Source: Anadara kagoshimensis
Taxonomy: Eukaryota; Mollusca; Bivalvia; Arcoida; Arcidae
Length of the DNA stretch: 64,000 bases
NCBI GenBank assembly: GCA_021292105.1
Contig: CM037871.1
Location: 60,906,866-60,970,865 of the forward strand
Direction of reading: 5' to 3'
The position numbers and the translations under genes are program-made. The notes under the pieces are model-generated. The model was not told where the DNA came from. It did not search any database and worked only from the letters and a program-made list of their open reading frames with translations. The first letter of the stretch is position 1; every line of letters starts with the position of its first letter. Below are positions 1 to 18,699 of this stretch, piece after piece.

Positions 1-131
1 CACACACTGGATGGCAGCAATATTGTGGTATGATAATACTTTTAGTGTGATGTCATTGATTGTATTAATTACGTCATATGTTGGTCACACACTGGATGGC
101 AGCAATACTGTGGTATGATAATACTTTTAGG
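1..131. repeat. Direct repeat, 86-bp period, cut by window edge
   Basis: A ~45-bp segment beginning CACACACTGGATGGCAGCAA occurs at 1-46 and again at 87-131 with one mismatch (ATATTG/ATACTG). This is either the end of a tandem array extending upstream of the window or a simple two-copy duplication. Confidence 0.8.
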
Positions 132-1472
132 TTTTGTCACAGAAGGAAAGGGAAAATCACAGAGTAAATGTAAATGTTTGATTATAGCTAAAACAACCAA
201 AGAGATGAAATACATGTATTTCACATTTATGAATACATATACATGTATGTAGACCACATATATTACCCTCCACTTTGGACATGTACTAGATATAAAGACG
301 CATGTGATGTAGTTCATGTGTCAAGTAGATTCCCATATATCCCAGGAGCATCTCATTTCTTAGGTTCAAATACAACTTGAGCAGATTCTATTGTTAGAAA
401 GTTATTTTGCTTGCTAAAGATCTGCTGTTTTCACAGTGTACTCCAATTTTCTGGCATCATATGAGCCGTTCCATGAGAAAAGGGTCCTTAGAGCCAAAAC
501 AATAAAATGACGTAATTATCAAAAACAATGACGTCGTAATTTTGGTGCTCTGAAAAACACCTGCACTCTCCGTCTGCAAACATAATTTTAAGACAAATCG
601 CGTTTGTGTATAAAAATAAGAACACTGCTACTCATGTTTAATAATTTTTGGTAGATATCTAGATGGTCAGTGTACTTTCTGTTACATAACGGGTACAAAT
701 ATATACATGTATGTCGAGATCTACGTTGTTTTTGACGGTGTGTCCTGATGAAAATCAGTGATTGATTATGGAGTCGGACATCCTAAAATAGATTATTTGT
801 CCATATCGAGACGTTATTGATAATAAATAATGTCCAATAACCATTATAAATCATAAATTTAACACTGATCAGGTCTTTTAAATAATCCAAGTCGGAAATG
901 CAGACTATACTTGACCTACATAGCTTCTTTGTTGCTATGTTATTCATAGAAACATTTAGGGGATTTCCAAAACCAGATACATGGGGCTACTTTTTGGGGA
1001 AATCATTGCAGTGACCCAGAGGTAACACTTATATTCCATATTACGGACAATATTACTTTTATTATTATTATTTAGATTTTACAATGTGGATCAAGTTTAA
1101 TCCCAAGTCAAGAATGATTGTGGGACTACAAAATATGACGGTGTTTAAAAACATGCCGGCGTAGTGTCGATTTTCCAAAATCGATACTTTTCTGAATATG
1201 ATGTTTTCGGACGTGAAAGAACATTGGAGAGAAAACATTATTTTTTATAATATCAATTCACATATGAATGTTTGCAATTTGTGAAAAAATTTTCTTATGG
1301 AAATAAATAAATAAATAAAGATCAACTCAACTTAAATTTTCTGAAAAAAATTATATTATACTAAAATTTACATTGTTAGTTTATGTTATACTGCAATGAA
1401 CAAATTTCATCGAGATGCTGCCAAGAAAATGCAGAGAGAGAGAGAGAGTTTAAGAGTTTAACGCCACGTTAT
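132..1472. other. Non-coding, no gene seen
   Basis: AT-rich sequence with no credible exon. It contains the conserved MITE terminus at 459-493 (listed separately), an (AG)n stretch at about 1434-1448, and no other recognised element. N-terminal exons of the downstream ZnT5 gene were looked for here and not found. Confidence 0.4.
459..493 (+). repeat. MITE terminus, partner of 4546-4580
   Basis: The segment containing ATGAGCCGTTCCATGAGAAA is repeated as a near-perfect inverted copy 4.1 kb downstream at 4546-4580. It is either the terminal inverted repeat of one large element or a solo end. Confidence 0.6.
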
Positions 1473-1600
1473 TGCTAGGGTCATTTGCTACTTTTGAATT
1501 TTTATGAAATAATACATTCTAAAGTCGCACATGACAATTTCATGCGCTTTTTTTAAATGTATTATTTTATGAAAATTCAAATGTAGCTCATGACACTAGC
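1473..1600. mobile_element. Foldback MITE
   Basis: The two halves form a long imperfect inverted repeat of about 45 bp. GCTAGGGTCATTTGCTACTT at the left pairs with ATGTAGCTCATGACACTAGC at the right. Related foldback sequences with the 'TGCTACTTTTGAAT' arm occur at about 50011-50081 and, degraded, at about 51733-51805, which supports a dispersed non-autonomous family. Confidence 0.65.
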
Positions 1601-1867
1601 AAAGTTTATGCTAAGCTAACGACAGGACTAATAAATCTATCGCTACTGGTCTTGGACCAAATACATGCCCTTGGATTGAGATTTCCCTATATCATATGAT
1701 CAGTAGCGATTGATTCTTATTCTCACACCTTATTCCTTTAAAATCCATTTAAAGCTTCCAAGTCACAAAACAGCTGTTTAAATTCAGGCGTAGCGTGTAG
1801 CCTGTCTCAACCCTAGGGTAAGAAAAGGAAACCCAACATGGGTAAAAACGCGGAATTTCCATGTCAC

Positions 1868-2225
1868 AAGTATGATGGTTGGTTGAATGTTGCTTAACGT
1901 CGCATTAGCAATTTTTCAGCTATTCGCGACGAGAAATATTTTATTAATCTCTATGGATTAATCTATGAACAATTTTGTGTATGCATGTGAAGTGCGAGTG
2001 TGTTGTATGGTCTGCCTTGTACTAGCGCCCACTCAGGGCGACTTTAACGTGCTAGCTCACAGAGTCAGTATGCCGCAGACAAGCGTACCACTCCCCCAGT
2101 CAATTATACTGATACCAGTTGAATCAGTAAAGGCCAACGGCAAGGAAAATTCACTTTCCTACATGTGGTCTGAGCGGGACTCGAACTCACAGCGGTGAAA
2201 GACCCTGGATTTGGCCACCGCTGCC
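1868..2225 (-). mobile_element. tRNA-derived SINE, copy 1
   Basis: On the minus strand the right end carries a tRNA-like pol III promoter with a B-box-like GAGTTCGAGTCCC near 2170-2185. The body includes the stretch GTACCACTCCCCCAGTCAAT, and the other end reads TTGCTTAACGTCGCATTAGC. The following copy at 2226-2485 is collinear. Confidence 0.6.
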
Positions 2226-2485
2226 TCTGAGAAAAGTTAATTAATCTCTAAAGATTAGTCTAAGAACAGCTTTGTTTATAAATGAGATATGCGACTTTGA
2301 GGTGCTAGGCTACAGTCAGTACATTGCAAACAAGCATACCACTCCACCAGTCTCATTATACTGAAACTGTGTGAACCAGTTGATACTCTGATCTCCTAAA
2401 CCGAATGCCAGGGAATGAAGCGGAAACATCCAACGGGTTTGAACCCATGTCCTCCCGCTGTCGACATGGATGCTCTATACAACTG
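2226..2485 (-). mobile_element. tRNA-derived SINE, copy 2
   Basis: This is the same family and orientation as the preceding element; the body again includes GCATACCACTCCACCAGTC and CATTATACTGA. The minus strand of the right end has a recognisable B box (GGGTTCAAACCC, about 2438-2449) and an A-box-like GTTCAGTTGTATAGAGC. The two SINEs lie back to back. Confidence 0.6.
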
Positions 2486-3180
2486 AACCATCAAGGCCAC
2501 CAGATAGAGAGAAAGGGGGGAAGAGAGATGGTCCAGTTGTTGATTTGGGGACTTTTATTAGCTCCATAACAAGAATGGTGGCACCACCACCACTAATGTG
2601 GGGACAAATCTTGTGTCACCAGATCTACGGTAGGTTAGTTGAAATGCTCTAAAATATTTACAATAGAGTTGGGTTAGGTTAGAGACAGACTTAAGCAGAA
2701 AATGTCATGGTAGTCATGGCACATTAATAAACTCTTGTTGCACATTGTCCTGATTGAAATAAAATGCTTATGACTGGGCTAGGGGGTTGAAACATTTTTA
2801 AGTTTTAAGTATTAAACAACATAATTAAAGTATAACTACATGGCACGCTTCTGGTTGTTCTCTCTCTCTCTCTCTCTCATCTTAATTTGTTGGCTAATTG
2901 AATAAATAACATTTATTATAATTATTTTAAATTAATTTATCTTTTATTACCGATGAACTCGAAATATAAGTTACTTCAAAGAATCCAGTCCATTGAAACA
3001 TCGGAAATAGTGCGTTGGCGGAGTGGCGATTTTTGTTTAGTCAAATAAAAATAAAGCTTCTTGATTCTTGACCGGATGATCGCATTCTCACTGTAGTTCC
3101 ACTAATTAATAGCTTGGAACCACTAGTTCAATTCTTTGGCGACCTCAGTCAGTCTCCGAGAATACTTCAAGTATTTATAA
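2486..3180. other. Non-coding, no gene seen
   Basis: AT-rich DNA with a short (CT)n tract at about 2859-2878. No exon-like segment or recognised repeat was found. Confidence 0.4.
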
Positions 3181-3265
3181 GTCGGAAATGACCGAGTGGC
3201 ACTGTCAGTGACTTTCGAAATCAAGGATTATGGGTTCGAACCTCACTCAGGACTTGGAAATTTTC
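3181..3265 (+). mobile_element. tRNA-like SINE head
   Basis: GACCGAGTGGC (A-box-like) and GGGTTCGAACCTC (B box) are spaced as in a tRNA gene. The acceptor stem is not convincing, and a repeat-like tail follows, so this is read as a SINE head and not a functional tRNA. Confidence 0.5.
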
Positions 3266-4545
3266 TGAGCTGTCAATACTAGAGCAGTAAAACGCTCATT
3301 GCCAGAATAGTCCTTAGTAATTCGTTCCCTCGAATTAAAATTCGTTCCCACGGATTAGTAATATGTTCCCTCGAATTATATTTCATTTCCACGAATTATT
3401 TTTAAAAATATATTAAGAAAACCCAAAAATGCCTCAGTAGAAGCGTAGATTTTGAACACAAAAAAATTTAATAGGCCTAAAAGGGTGAACAGCTAAGGCC
3501 GAACGGTAGAACTTTCCACCGGAAGTAAGTGTTTTGCTACTTAAATCCTAAACAATCACAATTTTTTCCGCAATGGGGATGTGGTAGCCATCTTTTAACT
3601 TTAATGTCTATAGACACAAACACATCATCGGGTTTTAGTATTTCCACAGAATCTCGTGTGTCCTCATCTCTATATTTGGGAGTATCGCAGTATGAATTTT
3701 ATACTTTTAAGATTTTCATAATACGAAACGTATAATGAACACAGGACTGTACCACGTGTACGTGGAAATTCTGGAAGAACATCGAAGCAAACTCTTACTC
3801 TTGACACAGAATGAATTGTCCGTTTTATTCAGAACTATTCCAGCTAGTATGGATATAAAGTTTTACCAGTACGTCCGTCAGTCCATCATAAGTTCACCGC
3901 ACAGTTTTTTTCATAGTTTTGAAATGTGAATTAACCACAATGGGTTGGGTTGTAGTTTTTTCCGCTCTGCTTATTACATCAACTGGTTTTTGATAATTAT
4001 ACTGCAACAATGTTCCACATTTTTACCTAAAACCTTTAGCTATTGGACTTAGTTTCGGTATGCAAGTCAACCAAAATAAGTTACAGATAAAGTTCACATT
4101 AGGTCTTACTCCGTTGATTTTTACGTGTTTTATTTCGGGTTTACGGCAAAAAAAGTCCTTGGACTTAGTCCAATATGGGGGTGGGGGTGGGGTGTGAGAC
4201 CGCTCATTAAGGTTCATTTGGACATGGTAGCATAAACATTGTCTTTACTGTAATAGGATTTTTTTTCAAATTTACGGCGTTTAAAACGTAGTTTGTCATG
4301 GTATATTATTTCGTGAACAAAAACAAGGTTCATAGTTAAGTGATTCTCATAAACATGTCTCTTCCCTGTGATATCACATAACGTCATACGACGTCACACA
4401 CATGCATTGATGATTGAAACGGTATAGATTCAGAGCAGTATATACTCATGTTATATGCATCATATAAAGACATGTTATATGTCATAATGCTCAGAAAAAA
4501 CTCTATTTTCAAAATATGCAAAAAACCCATTTTCGATAAAAATGT
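3266..4545. other. Non-coding, no gene seen
   Basis: It includes degenerate copies of AATTCGTTCCC(T/A)CG(A/G)ATTA at 3320-3400. Short open frames around 3529-3929 have no recognisable protein similarity and no good splice context. ZnT5 N-terminal membrane segments were looked for and not seen. Confidence 0.4.
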
Positions 4546-4580
4546 CCCTAAGGACCCTTTTCTCATGGAACGGCTCATAT
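4546..4580 (-). repeat. MITE terminus, partner of 459-493
   Basis: Inverted copy of the segment at 459-493, with the reverse complement containing TATATGAGCCGTTCCATGAG. It would be the right end of a 4.1-kb element or a separate insertion. Confidence 0.6.
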
Positions 4581-5080
4581 AATTGATTGTCTCAACACAT
4601 GAATCTTGATCTGCAACCTAAAACAGTGTTACTCCACTCTACTAACATCACACAAATTATACAACAGAGTTAAACATAAAAAATTGTTAAGATTTAGATA
4701 AAAAGTATTCTGGAATTTGATGATGCCAAAAATGTGAGAAGAAAGTCTGTGGTGTATTTTTCTCACCATCATTTGATGATCGTACTTTACAAAAGGCACA
4801 TTTCTAATTTTTCTAGTGTTTATTGGATTGAGTGTGCTTTGAAAACAAAATTTTTGATGTATTTGACATCAGGTTGTATGTGCTCTGACAGCTATTTGTG
4901 GTGAAGTTCACTTGTTTCTCTGGATACCAAAAATTTCTCAATTATCCAGAACTGACCACAGTTCAATAGAGGTGAAGTAACCTTGGGGCATAAAATATCA
5001 TGGCTTCCCTCCACTATTGTAAGTTGCTTTAACTACATCTTTGTGATTTATCTAGATAATATTTAATTTTCTATTTTCAG

Positions 5081-12811
<7,731 letters not shown>

Positions 12812-14829
12812 CCCTAGTACCCATTGATAGATATATGACATTCTATTTTTTATTGTTTTTGGACCATGCTACAGATGTGTAACATCTAAAGATGACATTG
12901 ATTTTATTTAAATGTAATCAATATGAATTTTGTTTTAAATTAAAACATTCAGTGCAATTTTGATGGACCAATTTATGAACAAAATTTGTGTGTCTGTGTC
13001 ATTTATATCTTTGACTTGCCTGCAAAAAGTGTCTAAGAACCAGTGTTCTGGCATTTAGCGTCAACAACAAAATCTAGTGTTAATGTTTTTAGGAAATGTG
13101 CAGGCAAGCTATTCCATATCGTGATTGAATAAATCATATTGGTTTGTTTCTGGCTTAGGTTAGGAAAAATGAATGCCATATCTTTAAAATAAGCTGCTAA
13201 AGCATTAGTGATAGAATCTACATCGAAAGCTGGTTTATATTTTTCATTGATGTTCATTTGTTCATCACATCATGTTGAGCTCACCTGCTCAAAGTAGAGA
13301 AAATATTAAGAATTGCCCTACAGTAAGTGACGGTATCAGCATCTAACATCAGTTATGTTTGTGTTCAGGTTAGCTATGTTATATTCTAAAAGATCTTACG
13401 TGTATGTATAAAATATATTTATAATTTTCAAATGCACCAAATGTAAAAGAGTTTTTCATCTCTTGAATGAGTTAAATGATGTTTTTAGGATTTAACTGAA
13501 TTATGTGACAAGCATGAAAACCAATGATTTTGTTGTGTATATATGTACATGTATGTATAGGTAAACAACATTGATTTGTATAAGAAATATTTATATAGGA
13601 TGATCCACCCAATAAATGGGTAGTATTAAGATCCAAGTAAATGCATAGTGCATGTGTCTACTCTATGCATAAAGTGAGTATCACTCATGATTTAGTAGAC
13701 AAAATGAATATCTGTGTTCCCTACACATAAATGAACTGGTCCATGATAAATATTTAAATTAAAGGTCAAGCGAATAGATCAATGTTGTTTACCTATACAG
13801 TGTGTAAAAAACAAGTGAAATGTATTAACTGGGAAAGCTAAAATTGTATTATTTTTTAGGGCTTAGTTGTTCAATGCTGTGCTAGCTAAACCAAAGTGTT
13901 AGTGAGAATTCAAAATATAAACATAGAACTATGTCGTCTTTTTGTAGAAAAACAATAAACACTGTACATATGTAGATAAATTCCATCTGTCAGTACATTA
14001 TTTCTACACTTTTTCAAAAGCATCATTTATGCAAGATGCAAATTTCGACATCAAGTAAACAGAGCTTGGAAAAATGGGCCCCAACAGCAATTTTTACGAT
14101 TGCCTGTTTCTATTGATGAAAAATCAGGTAATTGCAGTAATAATCATCTATAAGATTAGAATAGTTCCTATCATTCTTTGTTAGAGAAATATTTCAAATA
14201 TAACTTTTTGTTACTAAGTTTAAATTACGGTAAATAAAATCTAATCAGTTTAATGCCATAGTAATAGTACTCTACATACTTTTATGCAGTTTTGATCTGG
14301 GGACCAGTGAATGGAATAGAGATATACATGTATTTGATTGTGTGCAAGTGTAGATATTTTGTAGATATTTTGTGAGAGGGTGTATATTAAGATGCTGGTA
14401 AGAGGGTTAAATATGATGTCTTTAGTTTGGAAAGGGTGGGGTGGGGGTGGGACCTTGACGGCAAAGTAAACTAGCATCTCTTACTACTGTTAATCCCACT
14501 CAGGCAGATCCTAAAGTGAGTAAGGATGTATATTTTACATGCCAAAGGTCGGCGATTTTCTACATGTACTACAGTTGGTACAATGGTAAAATCCATTTAC
14601 TCTAATTTAAATAATAAATGTTAAGTTCTTACATGGCCTTGGCCCCTATAACAGTTATTACTAGTATTCCAATACATTGTGTGAATGTGTTACTTTTTTA
14701 AAGAGTAAATGTATGTATAAATGTATTATATATTGCATGTTGTTGATATTGTGGTAGGGTGATTATGTTTTTGTAAATATAATAGATGTAATTTATTACT
14801 TTTTGTAAAGTCTCATGATAAATAGATTA
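12812..14829. other. ZnT5 3' flank / intergenic
   Basis: It probably begins with the ZnT5 3'UTR; candidate AATAAA signals occur (for example near 13126), but none can be fixed as the poly(A) site. Around 13690-13810 there is a dispersed repeat (AACTGGTCCATGATAAATAT, AAAGGTCAAGC) with a diverged copy at 58970-59090. No gene is seen. Confidence 0.4.
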
Positions 14830-14837
14830 AAGACCTG

Positions 14838-15245
14838 TCAAAAAGTTTAACACTGAGCTAACAAGAAGTGGTTGAATCCCGACTGTTATGTGACCTTTTT
14901 ATGGATAGCTAGAGACTGAAAAGGTTTAACACTGAGCTAACAAGAAGTGGTTATATCCCGACTGTTATGTGACCTTTTTATGGATAGCTAGAGACTGAAA
15001 AGGTTTAACACTGAGCTAACAAGAAGTGGTTGAATCCCGACTGTTATGTGACCTTTTTATGGATAGCTAGAGACTGAAAAGGTTTAACACTGAGACTGAA
15101 CAAACAAGAAGTGGTTGTCGACTGTTATGTGACCTTTTTATGGATAGCTAGAGACTGAAAAGGTTTAACACTGAGACTGAGCAAACAAGAAGTGGTTGTC
15201 GACTGTTATGTGACCTTTTTATGGATAGCTAGAGACTGAAAACTG
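14838..15245. repeat. Minisatellite, ~78-bp unit, 5 copies
   Basis: The unit runs from AAAGGTTTAACACTGAGCTA through GTTATGTGACC to GGATAGCTAGAGACTG. It includes part of the MITE terminal repeat, so the amplification took in the transposon end. The last two copies carry a shared small rearrangement (CACTGAGACTGA-CAAACAAG). Confidence 0.92.
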
Positions 15246-15267
15246 ACTGAGATATAGATCAACCAAC

Positions 15268-16393
15268 TGCCATGATATAGCTTACAAGTGGCCGAGATGA
15301 GCTGCCATGATATAGCTTACGAGTGGCCGAGATGAGCTGCCATGATGTAGCTTACGAGTGGCCGAGATGAGCTGCCATGATGTAGCTTACAAGTGGCTGA
15401 GATGAGCTGCCATGATGTAGCTTACAAGTGGCCGAGATGAGCTGCCATGATATAGCTTACAAGTGGCCGAGATGAGCTGCCATGATATAGCTTACAAGTG
15501 GCCGAGATGAGCTGCCATGATATAGCTTACGAGTGGCCGAGATGAGCTGCCATGATGTAGCTTACAAGTGGCCGAGATGAGCTGCCATGATGTAGCTTAC
15601 GAGTGGCCGAGATGAGCTGCATGATGTAGCTTACAAGTGGCCGAGATGAGCTGCCATGATGTAGCTTACAAGTGGCCGAGATGAGCTGCCATGATATAGC
15701 TTACAAGTGGCCGAGATGAGCTGCCATGATGTAGCTTACGAGTGGCCGAGATGAGCTGCCATGATGTAGCTTACAAGTGGCCGAGATGAGCTGCCATGAT
15801 ATAGCTTACAAGTGGCCGAGATGAGCTGCCATGATATAGCTTACGAGTGGCCGAGATGAGCTGCCATGATATAGCTTACAAGTGGCCGAGATGAGCTGCC
15901 ATGATATAGCTTACGAGTGGCCGAGATGAGCTGCCATGATGTAGCTTACAAGTGGCCGAGATGAGCTGCCATGATATAGCTTACAAGTGGCCGAGATGAG
16001 CTGCCATGATATAGCTTACGAGTGGCCGAGATGAGCTGCCATGATATAGCTTACAAGTGGCCGAGATGAGCTGCCATGATATAGCTTACGAGTGGCCGAG
16101 ATGAGCTGCCATGATATAGCTTACAAGTGGCTGAGATGAGCTGCCATGATATAGCTTACAAGTGGCTGAGATGAGCTGCCATGATATAGCTTACAAGTGG
16201 CCGAGATGAGCTGCCATGATGTAGCTTACAAGTGGCTGAGATGAGCTGCCATGATGTAGCTTACAAGTGGCTGAGATGAGCTGCCATGATGTAGCTTACA
16301 AGTGGCCGAGATGAGCTGCCATGATGTAGCTTACAAGTGGCCGAGATGAGCTGCCATGATGTAGCTTACAAGTGGCCGAGATGAGCTGCCATG
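15268..16393. repeat. Minisatellite, 35-bp unit, about 32 copies
   Basis: The unit is GAGCTGCCATGATATAGCTT followed by ACAAGTGGCCGAGAT. Few variant sites segregate (gatAtag/gatGtag, acAag/acGag, ggCcg/ggCtg). The array is very homogeneous. Confidence 0.95.
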
Positions 16394-16617
16394 TCGGCAG
16401 TAACTCATTAGCTTAGTGTTAAACTTTCAACAGGCCTGTACCGTATACTGTCTACATGTTGATGTGCCAAACATCTTTAAGCACATTTCCTTTAACTAGT
16501 TGTTTGATGAGCAGATTTTTGACATTTTATAATTTAAGTGTGTACTTTCTGCTTCCATCGTAAATATTTTCCATTGATATGAATTACGCACAAAAAGTTT
16601 GACTGAACTATATAATC

Positions 16618-16872
16618 AGGACCCAGTTGCTCAAAGCTTGATTGGTTTAATCAATGATTAACACAAATCCCTCCCCCACCCCCCTCCAAAAATGAAAGAA
16701 AGAAAAAAACGCAACAACAAACAAATGTAGAATAAATGCATCTATCAAATTGATAGTATGACCAAATTTTATTCAATTTAAAGGTAAATATATTTTATAG
16801 TATGCAAGAAACAAATTTGAATAGTCTAATAATTTAACTATTAATAAATCAAGCTTTCAAGAACTGGGCCCC
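16618..16872. mobile_element. MITE with long TIRs
   Basis: Left end GGACCCAGTTGCTCAAAGCT, followed by TGATTGG. The right end reads GCTTTCAAGAACTGGGCCCC, which is its inverted complement. The interior is AT-rich and non-coding. Confidence 0.75.
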
Positions 16873-16921
16873 GAATGTTTATAACATATACATACAAACA
16901 AAAGAGTCATAAGAATATATT

Positions 16922-16927
16922 TTTATT
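16922..16927 (-). terminator. Candidate poly(A) signal for the PAH-domain gene
   Basis: TTTATT on the + strand gives AATAAA on the minus strand, about 450 bases after the stop codon at 17376. Others are possible between it and the stop. Confidence 0.35.
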
Positions 16928-17375
16928 GTACAATATAAAAACAAAGCAAAAAACAAGTTAAAAATTGTAAACATAGATGTTATGAAAAAAGTGAACAAGT
17001 TAAATCAATAAATATTAAATAATTAACTTTGCATTTTATCATAATTATATAAATAATAAAATCTTATTTAAGATGTTGCTTGTATACAAGGACTCTAGAA
17101 TTTAAGGTTCAAGCTTCTTACACACCTTTTCATGGATTTGGGTATTAAATTTGGATATTTGCTATGACTTATAACAGATTTTTTTTGGTAACAGTTGCAG
17201 AAAAATCAAGATTCAATTTTTTTTTTTAAATCTGTTGCATTAGGAAAAGAGCCAAATTGCTGCCTGAAAATAATCCCAGTGAGTTGTATTAAATGACTGG
17301 GGTTTTGATTTTTAAACTTTAATGAGTATTAGACAATTATTTTGAAGTATTCATCATAAAGAGAGCTGTTACCTA

Positions 17376-18699
17376 TCAATAAAAACCTCCGAGAGGATTT
17401 TGAACTTGCTGTGCTGGGGTCAATCTTAGTTTTTTCCTGGCCACTTGGTTAGGAGCTATTGTATATTTCTTTGGTTTTGATGCCTTCTTAAAACCACAAC
17501 TATCAGCTGTATCACCCACAATTATAGGTGGGTTGAATGGAGGTAAACAAGGGGGATAATTTCTTGTAGAACCACCTAGATAGGAGATACTTGGAGTCAT
17601 ATGATAATTCTGTGAGAATTTACCTAGCAAATTCTGATTCAAGTTCCCCACTTTGTCTTTATTTGTAGGTAGATGTACACCAGAACTTTTAAAATATACA
17701 TTTTGTGTTTTGCCATCTTGAAATACCAACTGTTGGGTGTAAGGAAATGATGACAGATTGCTATTAGTTCCAAGGTAAACTGGTGCTGAGCTGGTCTGAA
17801 TGTTAATGACATCCCTATCATATTTATCAAGTTTTGTGTTTTGTTCTGATGCCTCTGTTAATAACTCTGAAGAAAATATTGGTATTTCATTAGTTATTGT
17901 AGGCAAAATACTATTATTAGAAGAGTTTTGAATGGAATTAGAAACAAGAGGTTGGCCAATTGGTGCTTGAGATCCATCTATAGACCTTGCCACTTCGAGT
18001 GTATTGTAAGATGTTTGAAAATTGTAGATTGGAATGTTACTCCAAGATACAGCTGGAATGTAATTTAGAGATTGTTTCTCACGTGGAGGATAGACATTAT
18101 CATGTTTCTCAGATTTCCCCGCTGTATCAGATGCTGAAGCTGGTATTATCCCCCCTGGATATAAATTGGTGTTTATACCTATACTTGTATTTAACCAACA
18201 TTTAGGATTTGGAATGAAAACCTGATTCTGATTCTCAACAATAGACTTGTCTGTAGGAGGAAGATTTACAGACTTTGGAAAGAAAATACAATTCTCCACT
18301 GCAGAATTGTCTTGAAGAGGGAGATTTACGGGTTTGGGAAATATTGACATATTTGCACTTCCAGGGGACATTTTTGGCATATTTTGTGAGGGTACAACAG
18401 TACATATTGGTGCTGGTAAAGATCTGTTAATGTTGACATTTCTTTGAGTATGGACAATCTTCTTTCCTTGAGTTTGTTGATAGGCCTCAGTTTTCTGGGG
18501 AGTTATCTCCCTTTTAACCACATCTTGAATGGCAGATGGGTCTATTGATTTTAATATTCTGCTGCATGTAGAACTAGACGATGGGTTACTACTGACAACA
18601 GCTGTATTTGTCTCTGTACTTAGTGGTTTGGTTTCTGTAACAGTAATATCTTGGTCTTTAATTTTGTTTGCTGTTATTTTCTGTTTTGTCTTTTTGGAT
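17376..18699 (-). CDS. PAH-protein exon 3 (tail and stop)
   Basis: Minus-strand acceptor TGTATTTTAG lies just before 18699. The exon begins with one base completing an Arg codon, runs 440 codons and ends TGA at 17378-17376. The open frame extends a little upstream of the acceptor (to 18794), but the splice junction gives a consistent join to the PAH exons. Confidence 0.85.

Larger units (their letters stand above)
14829..16445. mobile_element. Expanded MITE containing two minisatellites
   Basis: The left end (GACCTGTCAAAAAGTTTAAC, then ACTGAGCTAAC) and the reverse complement of the right end (GGCCTGTTGAAAGTTTAACA, then CTAAGCTAA) are terminal inverted repeats. They match the ends of the compact 220-bp MITE at 52698-52917. 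The 1.6-kb interior is almost entirely two tandem arrays with local similarity to the compact copy's interior (GGATAGCTAGAG; TAGCT near a purine-rich GTGGCCGAG). Confidence 0.8.

Noticed and set aside
3529..3929. Two adjacent open frames as possible upstream ZnT5 exons
   Set aside because: No membrane segments or similarity to ZnT5 and no splice phase fitting the exon at 5081.
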